From NCBI GenBank assembly GCA_030430165.1, contig JAUIGL010000020.1:16588-80587 (forward strand): a stretch of DNA of 64,000 nt, given 5' to 3'. This document shows positions 26,489-34,701 of this stretch, in pieces; positions within the stretch are counted from its first letter, which is position 1; each line of letters opens with the position of its first letter. The stretch comes from a bacterium (GTDB lineage Bacteria > Desulfobacterota > Binatia > HRBIN30 > CADEER01). The position numbers and the translations under genes were made by a program. The notes beneath the pieces are model-generated. The model was not told the DNA's origin. It worked only from the letters and a program-made list of their open reading frames with translations, and did not search any database.

Positions 26489-27334
26489 GTGACCAAGCGC
26501 AGTAGATTCTCCGAGTACAAGGACAGCTACGCCAACTTCCGCTTCGAGCTGAGCGAAGAGGGCATCCTGCTCATGCAGTGCCACAGCAATGGCGGCAGCC
26601 TGGCGTGGGACTGGAAGGCGCACGACGACATGTCGGACGCTTTCGCCGACGTCGCTGGCGACCGCGAGATCAAGGTCCTCATCCACACCGGCACCGGCGA
26701 CAACTACAACGCCGACTGGGAACCGCCGGGAATCGACAAGCCGATGTACCGCGCGATGGGCGGCCAGAAGGGCCTCATGAAGCTCGACGAGAAGGCCTGG
26801 TACGGCCGCATGCTCATCGAAAACATTCTCTCGGTCGAGGTGCCGATGATCAGCGCGGTCAACGGTCCGTGCAACATCCACTCCGAGGTTCCCCTGCTCG
26901 GCGACATCGTGCTGGCCTCGGAGGACGCCTACTTCCAGGATCTCGCCCACTTCCCGCGCGGCATGGTGCCGGGCGACGGACAGCACGTCCTCTGGCCGCG
27001 CCTGGTCGGCGCCAACCGAGCACGCCACATGCTGCTCACCGGCAAGAAGCTCACCGCCCGCGAAGCGCTCGAATGCGGCGCGGTCGCCGAGGTGCTGCCC
27101 AAGGCCAAGCTCCTCGATCGCGCCTGGGAGCTGGCCCGCGATCTGGCGCGACGCCCGCCGCTGGTGCTGCGCTACACCCGGCTGCTGTTCACCCAAGACC
27201 TCAAGCGCGCCTTCCTCGACGAGCTAGCCCACGGCCTCGCCCGCGAGACCTACGCGCAACGCCAGTTCTTCCCGGTCGGCGGCGGCACGGAGCCACTCGA
27301 CCGCCCTTGGGACGAAGACCCATGGTCGGACTGA
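26489..27334 (+). CDS. Crotonase-family 6-oxocamphor hydrolase-like beta-diketone hydrolase
   Basis: This is the paralogue of the 2933-3769 product; 281 aa from a GTG start with AAAAGGAG upstream. It keeps Trp40 and His45, then His131 (NIHSE), His154 (DLAHFPRG) and Asp163 (MVPGDG), the set associated with retro-Claisen cleavage in 6-oxocamphor hydrolase. It also shares the OCH-like text DIVLASEDAYFQDLAHFP and the AWELAR helix. Its place after an ACAD pair and a crotonase suggests ring opening within a beta-oxidation-like sequence. The exact diketone substrate cannot be read from sequence. Confidence 0.77.
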   Translation: MTKRSRFSEYKDSYANFRFELSEEGILLMQCHSNGGSLAWDWKAHDDMSDAFADVAGDREIKVLIHTGTGDNYNADWEPPGIDKPMYRAMGGQKGLMKLDEKAWYGRMLIENILSVEVPMISAVNGPCNIHSEVPLLGDIVLASEDAYFQDLAHFPRGMVPGDGQHVLWPRLVGANRARHMLLTGKKLTAREALECGAVAEVLPKAKLLDRAWELARDLARRPPLVLRYTRLLFTQDLKRAFLDELAHGLARETYAQRQFFPVGGGTEPLDRPWDEDPWSD

Positions 27335-27343
27335 CAGGGCTCT

Positions 27344-27460
27344 GAGGTACGCTTGCGCGGCGTCTCATTTGCCCTCTCCCTAACCCTCTCCCGTAGGGAG
27401 AGGGGATCAATGACCTCCTCCCCCTATGGGGGAGGGTTGAGGAGAGGGAGTCTCTGACGA
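27344..27460. repeat. 117-bp intergenic repeat, unit 1
   Basis: This is the first of two 117-bp units that differ at only three bases; the second is at 27499-27615. Each contains two hairpins: CCTCTCCC-GTA-GGGAGAGG and CTCCCCC-TAT-GGGGGAG. Together with flanking sequence they fill the 453-bp gap between 27335 and 27787, where no gene was seen. Confidence 0.85.
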
Positions 27461-27498
27461 AAACATTCCTTCAGCTGCTGCTCGGGTGCTCGCCGATC

Positions 27499-27615
27499 GA
27501 GGTACGCTTACGCGGCGTCTCATTTGCCCTCTCCCTAATCCTCTCCCGTAGGGAGAGGGGATCAATGACCTCCTCCCCCTATGGGGGAGGATTGAGGAGA
27601 GGGAGTCTCTGACGA
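27499..27615. repeat. 117-bp intergenic repeat, unit 2
   Basis: This is the second unit, separated from the first by 38 bp, with the same two hairpins. The near-identity implies a recent tandem duplication. The remaining 170 bp to the next gene stop (27788) show no gene. Confidence 0.85.
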
Positions 27616-27787
27616 CGTCGGCGGAGCCGACGCACCAATCGGCGTCGAGATCGGCCCACGCCGATCTCACCTGAAAACCCCTTTGCTCCTGCTTCTTCGC
27701 TTGGCGTTGTTTGGTTCTCTGAACACCTGTGCTTCGCCGCTAGCGGCGAAGTCATCTCTGTTCGTCTGTCGAAATCTGCTGCCAGCC

Positions 27788-28747
27788 TCAGAGCTCGACC
27801 AGCGTCGGGACGCGGCGCTCACTGAGCAGGCGCCGTCCGACGTCGACAACGATCTCGTCGGCCGACCCGAAGACCCCTTCCAGAGCAATCGTACGCTTGA
27901 GATACCGGTGGAAGGCGTGCTCGGTCGTGAAGCCGATGCCGCCGAGGACTTGCTGGCAGTGTCGGGCCACCGTGTGCGCGCTGCGACCGGCGACCGCTTT
28001 CGCCAGCGCCGCCGTTTCCGCGGTCGGCACATCGCGAGCCGCGGCGAGCGCCGCCTCGAGCGACTCCACGGCCACCAACGCTTCCGCCAGTCGGTGACGC
28101 ACCGCCTGGAAGCGCGCGATCGGGCGATCGAACTGCACGCGTTCGAGGGCATGATTGCGCGCCAGATCCAGCATCGCCCGGCAGGCTCCGGCAATTTCGT
28201 AGGCCACCGCGCGTCGACCACGCCCCACCGCCGCCGACCACGCACCAGGGTCGACGGGTGCGGGATTCGACGCGCTACCATGCACCCGAACGACGCGAAC
28301 CGCTGCCGACGGGTCGACTCCGCGCGCCGATTCGACGGAGATCGCCGAGCTCGGCAGCCCGACCAGCGACGGCTCCGACGCAGTGCCGCAGACCACCAGG
28401 ACCTCTGCTGCCCCGTTGGCGCGAGCGGTAGCCAGCCCCTGCCCTGCGACCTCGGGAGCTTCGATTCGCCCCGGCGGTTGCCAGGAAGCGAAGCTCGGCA
28501 AGACCACCGCGAGGTCGGCTCTCGGCTCGCGTCCGAGCGCCGACACGACGACGTCGTCGAGCACCGATGCGGTCGCGTTGGCCGCGCCGATGGCGCTGAA
28601 GACGATCTCGATCGCGTCGTCCGGCTCGGCGTCGAGCATTTCCAGCCAGCCGACCTCGGCCAGCGCGGTGCCGACGTCGTCCCCGGCGGACGCAATCGCA
28701 CCGCGCACCGACTCCAGCATCGCCGCTCGTTCGCTGGCCTCGATCAT
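27788..28747 (-). CDS. Acyl-CoA dehydrogenase, short subunit
   Basis: This 319-aa ACAD-like protein starts MIEASERAAML and overlaps the upstream ACAD gene by 4 bp (ATGA). The N-terminal and middle domains are degenerate, but the C-terminal domain retains VQFDRPIARFQAVRHRLAEA and QVLGGIGFTTEHAFHRYLKR. This is the pattern of the catalytically incomplete partner in heterotetrameric ACADs. It probably forms a complex with the 28744-29934 product. Confidence 0.85.
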   Translation of the reverse strand: MIEASERAAMLESVRGAIASAGDDVGTALAEVGWLEMLDAEPDDAIEIVFSAIGAANATASVLDDVVVSALGREPRADLAVVLPSFASWQPPGRIEAPEVAGQGLATARANGAAEVLVVCGTASEPSLVGLPSSAISVESARGVDPSAAVRVVRVHGSASNPAPVDPGAWSAAVGRGRRAVAYEIAGACRAMLDLARNHALERVQFDRPIARFQAVRHRLAEALVAVESLEAALAAARDVPTAETAALAKAVAGRSAHTVARHCQQVLGGIGFTTEHAFHRYLKRTIALEGVFGSADEIVVDVGRRLLSERRVPTLVEL

Positions 28748-29934
28748 CCTTCGCTCCCCAGGTCGAGCAGCCGGCGGGCGATGATGTTGCGCTGCACCTC
28801 CGCCGTTCCGCCGTAGATCGTCGAAGCCCGCGAATACAAGTACTCGTTGCGCCACAGCTCACCGCTGGCGCTGCCATCGATCTCGATCACCCCCGGCAGC
28901 AGGCGGCGCACCGCGTCGTAGATCGTCTGCTCGGCGGTGGCGACCAGCACCTTGTCGATCGAGGTCTCGGCGCCGATCGTTCCGGTCGCCGCCAACCGGT
29001 GCTGGGTGGCGCGCGAGCGCGCTCGCAGGGCGTGCAGTTGGATGTACGCTTCGCCGACGATTTCGGCGAAGCGATCGCCGTCCGGCGCCAGCTCGACCAG
29101 GCGCTGGAGTCGTCCGTAGAGAAACGCGATCCGTTGCCAGAAGCACGACGAGCGCTCGTACGGCAGGATGTCCATCGCCACCGCCCAGCCGCCGTTGAGC
29201 TCGCCGAGCATCCGCTCGGCGGGGACGACGACGTCCTCGAAGAACACCTCGGCGAACTCGAGCACACCGTTCAGCATCTCGAGCGGCGCAACCGTGATGC
29301 CCGGGCTGTCCATGTCGACGAAGAAGGCGGTGATGCCGCGGTGGCGCGAATCGGCGGGACCGGTTCGCGTCAACAGCACACAGCGGTCGGAGAACTGCGC
29401 CAGGCTGGTCCAGACTTTCTGCCCGTTGATGATCCAATTGGTCGCGGTGTCGGCGTTGCCTCCCTCGGGCGCGGCGCGGCAGCGCAGCGACGCCAGGTCG
29501 CTGCCCGAATCCGGCTCGGAAAAGCCCTGACACCACAGCTCGGCGCCGGAGAGAAGGCGCGGCACCGCGTCGGCCGCGAGCTCGGGCGGCGCGAAGTCGA
29601 TCAGCGTCGGCGCCAGCACCTCGATCAGCGAGAAAAGGCCGGGGTCGGCGAGGTCGCGGGCGGCGAGCGCCGCACCGAGCTCGGTGCGCAGCATCGGCGG
29701 ACCGCCGCTGCCGCCGACCCGCTCCGGCCAGCCGCGCTGCATCCAGCCGGCTTCGAAGAGGATCGACTTGACGCGTTGCATTTGCGCGACCTGATCGTCG
29801 ATCGTCCCGGGCGGATCGTAGCGCGGCGCCAGCCGCTCGTGGTTGGCGTCGAGCCAGGCGTTGAGCTCGGCGCGATAGGCGGCGAGATCGATCGCCGGTG
29901 TGGATTCGGCTGTACCGGCATTGTTTGGTGGCAT
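28744..29934 (-). CDS. Acyl-CoA dehydrogenase, full-length subunit
   Basis: This 396-aa ACAD has WCQGFSEPDSGSDLASL, NGQKVWTS and the C-terminal LYSRASTIYGGTAEVQRNII. It is first in a two-gene operon with the short ACAD. It is divergent from the haem-oxygenase-fold gene at 30040, with a copy of the 19-bp dyad between them. The window therefore holds two separate ACAD pairs in opposite orientations. Confidence 0.92.
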   Translation of the reverse strand: MPPNNAGTAESTPAIDLAAYRAELNAWLDANHERLAPRYDPPGTIDDQVAQMQRVKSILFEAGWMQRGWPERVGGSGGPPMLRTELGAALAARDLADPGLFSLIEVLAPTLIDFAPPELAADAVPRLLSGAELWCQGFSEPDSGSDLASLRCRAAPEGGNADTATNWIINGQKVWTSLAQFSDRCVLLTRTGPADSRHRGITAFFVDMDSPGITVAPLEMLNGVLEFAEVFFEDVVVPAERMLGELNGGWAVAMDILPYERSSCFWQRIAFLYGRLQRLVELAPDGDRFAEIVGEAYIQLHALRARSRATQHRLAATGTIGAETSIDKVLVATAEQTIYDAVRRLLPGVIEIDGSASGELWRNEYLYSRASTIYGGTAEVQRNIIARRLLDLGSEG

Positions 29935-29979
29935 TCTCGACAGATATCGTGAATCCTATTATAGGAAAAGGGAAAGCAT

Positions 29980-29998
29980 GTTCTCCATAATCAAGAAT
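29980..29998. promoter_or_regulatory. 19-bp dyad in a divergent promoter
   Basis: GTTCTC-CATAATC-AAGAAT is a copy of the dyad at 21160. It lies between the ACAD pair (minus) and the gene at 30040 (plus). An 11-bp palindrome CCTATTATAGG is at 29955-29965. Confidence 0.45.
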
Positions 29999-30039
29999 CT
30001 CACAAACCCTCCGTATCGGAGGCTCGTACGGAGGTCGCC

Positions 30040-30738
30040 ATGAGCGAGGTTCTCCCCCCCAAAGAATTCATCAAGGATCTGGTCGGCCGCATCGCGGCGC
30101 GGCGGACTTTCGGCAGCCACCCGCTCTGGCTGGAGCTCGCCGACGGCAAGCTGAGCGCCGAGCAGCTCAAGCTCTTCGCCGTCCAGTTCTTCCTCCAGGT
30201 GCGCGAGTTCCCGCGCGCGGTGAGCGCGATGCACGCCAACTGTCCGTTCCTCGACGAGCGCCGCGACCTCGCCGAAAGCGTCTACGAGGAAGAGACTGGC
30301 CGGATCTCCGGCTGCAACCAGCCTCACCCCGAGCTCTTCATCCGCTTCGGCGAAGCGGTCGGCTTGAAGCGCTCGGAGATGACCGAGGGCAAGCCCCTGC
30401 CCGCAACCCGCGCCCTGATCGACTGGTTCGAGCTGTCGACCAAACAACGATCCTTCATCGAGGGAGCTGCAGCGATCAACCTGGCGGCGGAGGGACAGGT
30501 GCCGGGAGCCTTCGGCCCGATGGCTCGGCGACTCCAGGAAAACTACGGGCTGAGCAAGGAAGCCGTCGAGTTCTGGGACATTCACGAGATGGCCGATGCC
30601 GAGCACAGCGACGTCGGCGACAACATCGTCGTCCGCCACGCCACCGACGCAGCAACCCAGACCCGGGTACGCGACGCGCTACAGCACTCGCTCGACGCCT
30701 GGTGGCAGTTCTTCGACGGAATCCAAGCAGCGATCTAG
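30040..30738 (+). CDS. Haem-oxygenase-like diiron (HDO/TenA/PqqC-fold) protein
   Basis: This 232-aa all-helical protein has the TenA/PqqC fold. It carries a plausible full set of diiron ligands as in HDO enzymes (CADD, UndA, SznF): a Glu at 83-85 (YEEETG), His96 (HPELF), Glu151 (AAEGQ) and the hallmark H-x3-D-x2-H at His182, Asp186 and His189 (HEMADAEH). The Glu-to-His spacing in the first motif is longer than in CADD. HDOs use O2 for C-C or C-N cleavage or N-oxidation; UndA makes terminal alkenes from fatty acids. The substrate is unknown. Confidence 0.75.
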   Translation: MSEVLPPKEFIKDLVGRIAARRTFGSHPLWLELADGKLSAEQLKLFAVQFFLQVREFPRAVSAMHANCPFLDERRDLAESVYEEETGRISGCNQPHPELFIRFGEAVGLKRSEMTEGKPLPATRALIDWFELSTKQRSFIEGAAAINLAAEGQVPGAFGPMARRLQENYGLSKEAVEFWDIHEMADAEHSDVGDNIVVRHATDAATQTRVRDALQHSLDAWWQFFDGIQAAI

Positions 30739-30803
30739 CTGGCAAAGCAGCCAGAGCGAGGCGGCCGGAACACACCTCTCCAACGGGAGAGGTCGGGTGA
30801 AAC

Positions 30804-30845
30804 CCGGGTGAGGGTTCATGAGATGATTTCGCGAAGCGAAACCCC
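30804..30845. repeat. 42-bp intergenic repeat, copy 2
   Basis: This is identical to 8535-8576. It sits in the 251-bp gap 30739-30989, which also carries GGGAGAGG-type hairpin fragments (CCTCTCCCGCGGGGAGAGG at about 30932-30950) and no gene. Confidence 0.7.
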
Positions 30846-30989
30846 GAACACCACCCGTACGGCTACGGATGTAGTCGCCGCCGGCGACTCGTCTGATCCC
30901 CCTCACCCGTCGGCTACTCCGCCGGCCTCTCCCGCGGGGAGAGGCGATTGGTTAGAAAGATCAAATCAGAGCAAGAAGGAGAACAGACC

Positions 30990-31289
30990 ATGGCCGCATA
31001 TTTCATCGCACAGTACGTCGTGAACGACGCGAAGCTCTACGCCGAGTACCAGGCGGCTGCGGGCCCGACCATCGGCGCCGGCGGCGGCGAAGTGGTGTCG
31101 TTCGACGTCGCCGCGGAGACGATCGAGGGCAATCCGCCGGGACCGCAGACGGTGATCGTCAAATTCGAGAACACCGAGGCCGCGAAAGCCTGGTACCAGT
31201 CCCCCGAGTACCAAGCCGCGCTCGGCAAACGCCTGGCAGCCACCGAGGGATTCGCCATCATCTCACAGTCGATGAACTTCGGCGGCTGA
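30990..31289 (+). CDS. DUF1330 domain protein
   Basis: This 99-aa protein has the compact ferredoxin-like alpha+beta fold of DUF1330: start MAAYFIAQYVVNDAKLYAEY, FENTEAAKAWYQSPEY in the middle. AAGGAG precedes the ATG. The family is common beside catabolic genes but has no confirmed activity. It is probably monocistronic. Confidence 0.85.
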   Translation: MAAYFIAQYVVNDAKLYAEYQAAAGPTIGAGGGEVVSFDVAAETIEGNPPGPQTVIVKFENTEAAKAWYQSPEYQAALGKRLAATEGFAIISQSMNFGG

Positions 31290-31365
31290 CCGACTCACTG
31301 CCGAATCGGCATCAGCCGATCGCAACAGGCGCCGATTTCAGAGCGGCCAGTCGAATCGTAGCAGG

Positions 31366-33033
31366 TCATTCTCCGCGATCGCCGGGCTGGCGGCGCAGCG
31401 CGGCGCGCAGGTCGACCTTGCGGATCTTGCCCGACGCGGTGCGCGGGAAGTCCTCGACCAGCCACAGCTCCTCGGGCCACTTCTGGCGCGCGAAACCGGC
31501 TGCCGAGAGGTGCCGGGTGAGGTCGTCGAGGGCGGGCGGCGCGGCGCCCGGCGCGCTGCGGACGACGGCGCAGGCGTGCTCGCCGAGGCGCGCGTCGGGC
31601 GCGGCCACCACCGCGACCTCGGCCACCCCGGGCACGGCTTGCAGCGCTTCTTCGACTTCGGCCGCCGAGATGTTCTCGCCGCCTCGGATGATCACGTCCT
31701 TCACCCGGTCGGTGATCGTCAGGTACCCCGCTTCGTCGACGACTCCGACGTCGCCCGAGTGGTACCAGCCCTCGTCGTCGAATGCGTCGGCGTTGAGCGC
31801 CGGGTCGGTGTAGCCGAGACACAAGTCGGGGCCGCGCGAGAGGATCTCGCCGGGAGACCCGACCGGGACCTCGACGCCTTCCTCGTCGACCAGGCGCAGC
31901 TCGACGCCGGCGAGCGCCCGGCCGTCGGTGCGGTGGCGGCGATCCGCCGGATCGGAGAACTGACAACCGGTGGTCGAGGGATGCTCGGTCGAGCCGTAGG
32001 CACGGATGATCGCGATACCGAGCGAAGCGGCGCGCTCGCCGAGAGCGACCGGCACCGGCGCGCCGCCGAGACCGACCCGCTCCATCTTCGCCGCGTGCGC
32101 CGCGGTGAAGTCGGGGTGGTCGAGAAGACTGGCGAGAAACACCGACGCACCCGTACCGCCGCCGATGCCCTCGCGCAGCATCACCTCGAGCGCGTGGGCG
32201 GGATCCCAGCGATCGATGACGTGGATGTTTTCACCGGTGGCGAGCGGGCCGAGCACCGCGCCGAGCATCCCGGTGGCATGGGTAACCGGCGATCCCATCA
32301 GGTTGGGCTTGCCCGGGTTCATGTAGGGAGCCATGTGGCGGAGCTCGGCCAGCATCGTGCGGTGATCGTGGATCACTCCCTTCGGGTCGCCGGTGGTTCC
32401 GGAGGTGTAGGCGAGCATGGCGACGTCCTGCGCGCGCACGCTGGGCAGGCCGTCGGCCGGATCGCTCTCGGCGCACTCTTCCCAGGCGACACGCGTGACT
32501 CCGGTCGGCACCGCACCTGGCTCGGCAGCGTCGACGACGACGTGCAACCGAAGCGAGGCGGGAGTGGCGGCCTCGAGGATCTCGGCGTAGTCGACGTGGC
32601 CGAAAGCCAGCGGCGAGATGTACGCCGCGGCGCCGCTCTGCTCGAGGATGAAGGACACCTCCTTGCGTCCGTAGATGTGAACGATCGGCACCAGCACGTA
32701 GCCGCCGAGCGCCAACGCGGCAAAGGAGACCACCGCCTCGCGCCAGTTGGGAAGCTGGAAGGCCACCGCCTCGCCCGGTTCGATCCCATGCGCCCGCAGG
32801 AGCGCGACCAGCCGGCGCGCCTCGGCCTCGATGTCCGCGTAGTTGCCCTGCCAGGCGCGCGACCGGGACCAGACCGAGACCTTTGCCGCCGGATGACCGG
32901 CGAGCTGGCGCGCCACCATCTCGCCGAGGGTCTCCTCGGTCCACATGCCGGAATCGACGTAAGCTCGTTCGAGCTCGGGCAGGATCGGTCGCAGCGGCCA
33001 GCGACCCGACGAGCGAGACGGAGCGCCGCTCAC
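31366..33033 (-). CDS. AMP-dependent acyl-CoA synthetase/ligase
   Basis: This 555-aa ANL-superfamily enzyme has the P-loop YTSGTTGDPKGV, the GSTEHPS acceptor motif, the hinge region TITDRVKDVIIRGGENI and the C-terminal catalytic Lys in ASGKIRKVDL. It activates a carboxylic acid to its CoA ester via acyl-AMP. A GTG start overlaps the FadD3-like gene's stop by 4 bp, so two CoA ligases are coupled, presumably for different acids of one pathway. Confidence 0.9.
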   Translation of the reverse strand: MSGAPSRSSGRWPLRPILPELERAYVDSGMWTEETLGEMVARQLAGHPAAKVSVWSRSRAWQGNYADIEAEARRLVALLRAHGIEPGEAVAFQLPNWREAVVSFAALALGGYVLVPIVHIYGRKEVSFILEQSGAAAYISPLAFGHVDYAEILEAATPASLRLHVVVDAAEPGAVPTGVTRVAWEECAESDPADGLPSVRAQDVAMLAYTSGTTGDPKGVIHDHRTMLAELRHMAPYMNPGKPNLMGSPVTHATGMLGAVLGPLATGENIHVIDRWDPAHALEVMLREGIGGGTGASVFLASLLDHPDFTAAHAAKMERVGLGGAPVPVALGERAASLGIAIIRAYGSTEHPSTTGCQFSDPADRRHRTDGRALAGVELRLVDEEGVEVPVGSPGEILSRGPDLCLGYTDPALNADAFDDEGWYHSGDVGVVDEAGYLTITDRVKDVIIRGGENISAAEVEEALQAVPGVAEVAVVAAPDARLGEHACAVVRSAPGAAPPALDDLTRHLSAAGFARQKWPEELWLVEDFPRTASGKIRKVDLRAALRRQPGDRGE

Positions 33034-34664
33034 GAGGCGCCCCGATCGTCTGCCGACCGCGCCCGCAGCTCCTCCTTCAACACCTTGCCGGTGGCGTTCA
33101 TCGGCAGCGCATCGATCGCCACGACCTGGCGCGGCACCTTGTAGTTGGCCAGACGCTCGCGCGCCCAGGCGACGATCGCCGCGGGGTCGATCGACCGGCC
33201 GGCGGCGGCAACGACGTACGCCATCGCAACCTCTCCCATGCGTTGGTCAGGTACACCGATCACCGCGACCTGAGCAATCGCCGGATGCGCCATCAGGGCG
33301 TTCTCGACCTCCGCCGGGTACACGTTGAAGCCGCCGACGATGATCATGTCCTTGAGTCGTCCGACGATACGCGCGTAACCGCGATCGTCCATCGTCGCCA
33401 GGTCGCCGGTGTGCAGAAAACCGCGCTCGTCGACGGCCGACGCCGTCGCCGCCGGATCGTCGAGATAGCCCCGCATCACGCTGTAGCCGCGGATCAGCAG
33501 CTCGCCGGTAGTGCCGCGCTCGACCTCGCAACCGTCCGCGTCGGCGACGATCACCTCGAGACCGGGCATCGCCCGCCCCGCCGTCGTCGCGATCGTCTCG
33601 GCGTCGTCTTCCGGCCGGCTACCGGTGCAGGTGCCCGCCTCGGTCAGGCCGTAGCCGGTGAGAATCGTCTCGAAGGGAAGCTCGGCTCGCATCTCCTCGA
33701 TCAACGACACGGGAATGTCGGCGGCCCCGGTCACCGCTACCCGCAGGGTGCCGAGATCGAAGCGGTCGCGCTCGGCGTAGTCGAGGATCGAGCGGTAGAT
33801 CGTCGGCGCGCCCGGCAACACAGTGATTCTCTCCTTTTCCACCAGCGAAAGCACCGTCGCCACGTCGAACACCGCGACCGGGACGATCGTCGCGCCGCGC
33901 AGCAGGCTCGCCAGCCACCCCGCTTTGTAGCCGAACATGTGGAAGAAGGGATTGACGATCAGATAGCGGTCACCGGCACGCAGGCCGGCGAAGTCGCACC
34001 ACTCGCGAAACTGGCGCACCGTCTGGCCGTGCGTCATGACCACGCCCTTCGGTTGCCCGGTGGTGCCGGAGGTGAACAGCACGTCGCTGCCGTCGCTCGG
34101 TTGCACACTGTCACGGCGCTCGGTCGCCGCCGCCGTCGAGATCGCCGCGCCGCGGGCGACGAATTCCTGCCACGGCTCGACGACGGCGCCGGCAGGCGCT
34201 GCCGACGCGCCCTCCGAGCCTTCGAGCAGCACGATTCGGCGCAGGTCGGGCAGCGGCGTGTCGGCGGCACGCAACAGAGCGACCGGGTCGGTGTCGAGAA
34301 AGCCGGCGGTCGTCACCAGCGTCGCCGCCTTCGACTTCGCCAGCAGATAGGCCGCTTCCTCGCCTTTGAAGCGGGTGTTGATCGGCACCAGAGCCGCTCC
34401 CGCCGAGTGCGCGCCGAGTGCGGCGACGATCCAACCCAGCCCGTTGGGCGCCCAGACGGCGACGCGGTCGCCGCGCTCGACGCCGGCGGCCATCATCGCC
34501 CGGGTCGCCGTCTCAACCAGCGCGCCGAGCTCGCCGTAGGTTATCCGGCGCCCGGCCTCGACGACGGCTTCGGCGTCGCGATGGGCGGCGACACTCGCCG
34601 CCACCGCCGCCGGAATCGTCTCGGCGCCCTCGTCGGAGCGATCTGCTCTGCTGGACGGCTGCAC
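33030..34664 (-). CDS. FadD3-like CoA ligase
   Basis: This 544-aa ANL enzyme has FTSGTTGQPKGVVMTHGQ, NPFFHMFGYKAGW, ITVLPGAPTIY, GYGLTEAGTCTGSRPEDD and NATGKVLKEEL. These stretches resemble those of mycobacterial FadD3, which activates the hexahydroindane propionate left after steroid A/B-ring removal. Many FadD3 relatives activate other bulky acids, so substrate identity is an inference. It lies between the amidohydrolase and the second ligase in one operon. Confidence 0.82.
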   Translation of the reverse strand: MQPSSRADRSDEGAETIPAAVAASVAAHRDAEAVVEAGRRITYGELGALVETATRAMMAAGVERGDRVAVWAPNGLGWIVAALGAHSAGAALVPINTRFKGEEAAYLLAKSKAATLVTTAGFLDTDPVALLRAADTPLPDLRRIVLLEGSEGASAAPAGAVVEPWQEFVARGAAISTAAATERRDSVQPSDGSDVLFTSGTTGQPKGVVMTHGQTVRQFREWCDFAGLRAGDRYLIVNPFFHMFGYKAGWLASLLRGATIVPVAVFDVATVLSLVEKERITVLPGAPTIYRSILDYAERDRFDLGTLRVAVTGAADIPVSLIEEMRAELPFETILTGYGLTEAGTCTGSRPEDDAETIATTAGRAMPGLEVIVADADGCEVERGTTGELLIRGYSVMRGYLDDPAATASAVDERGFLHTGDLATMDDRGYARIVGRLKDMIIVGGFNVYPAEVENALMAHPAIAQVAVIGVPDQRMGEVAMAYVVAAAGRSIDPAAIVAWARERLANYKVPRQVVAIDALPMNATGKVLKEELRARSADDRGAS

Positions 34665-34701
34665 TGGATACTCGGAGGCTCTGCCAGCCGCCCCCGGTGC
34701 T

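Noticed and set aside
27344..27615. Possible CRISPR-like repeat pair
   Set aside because: Only two units, long (117 bp), with internal hairpins and no cas genes or regular spacers; a duplicated intergenic element explains it.
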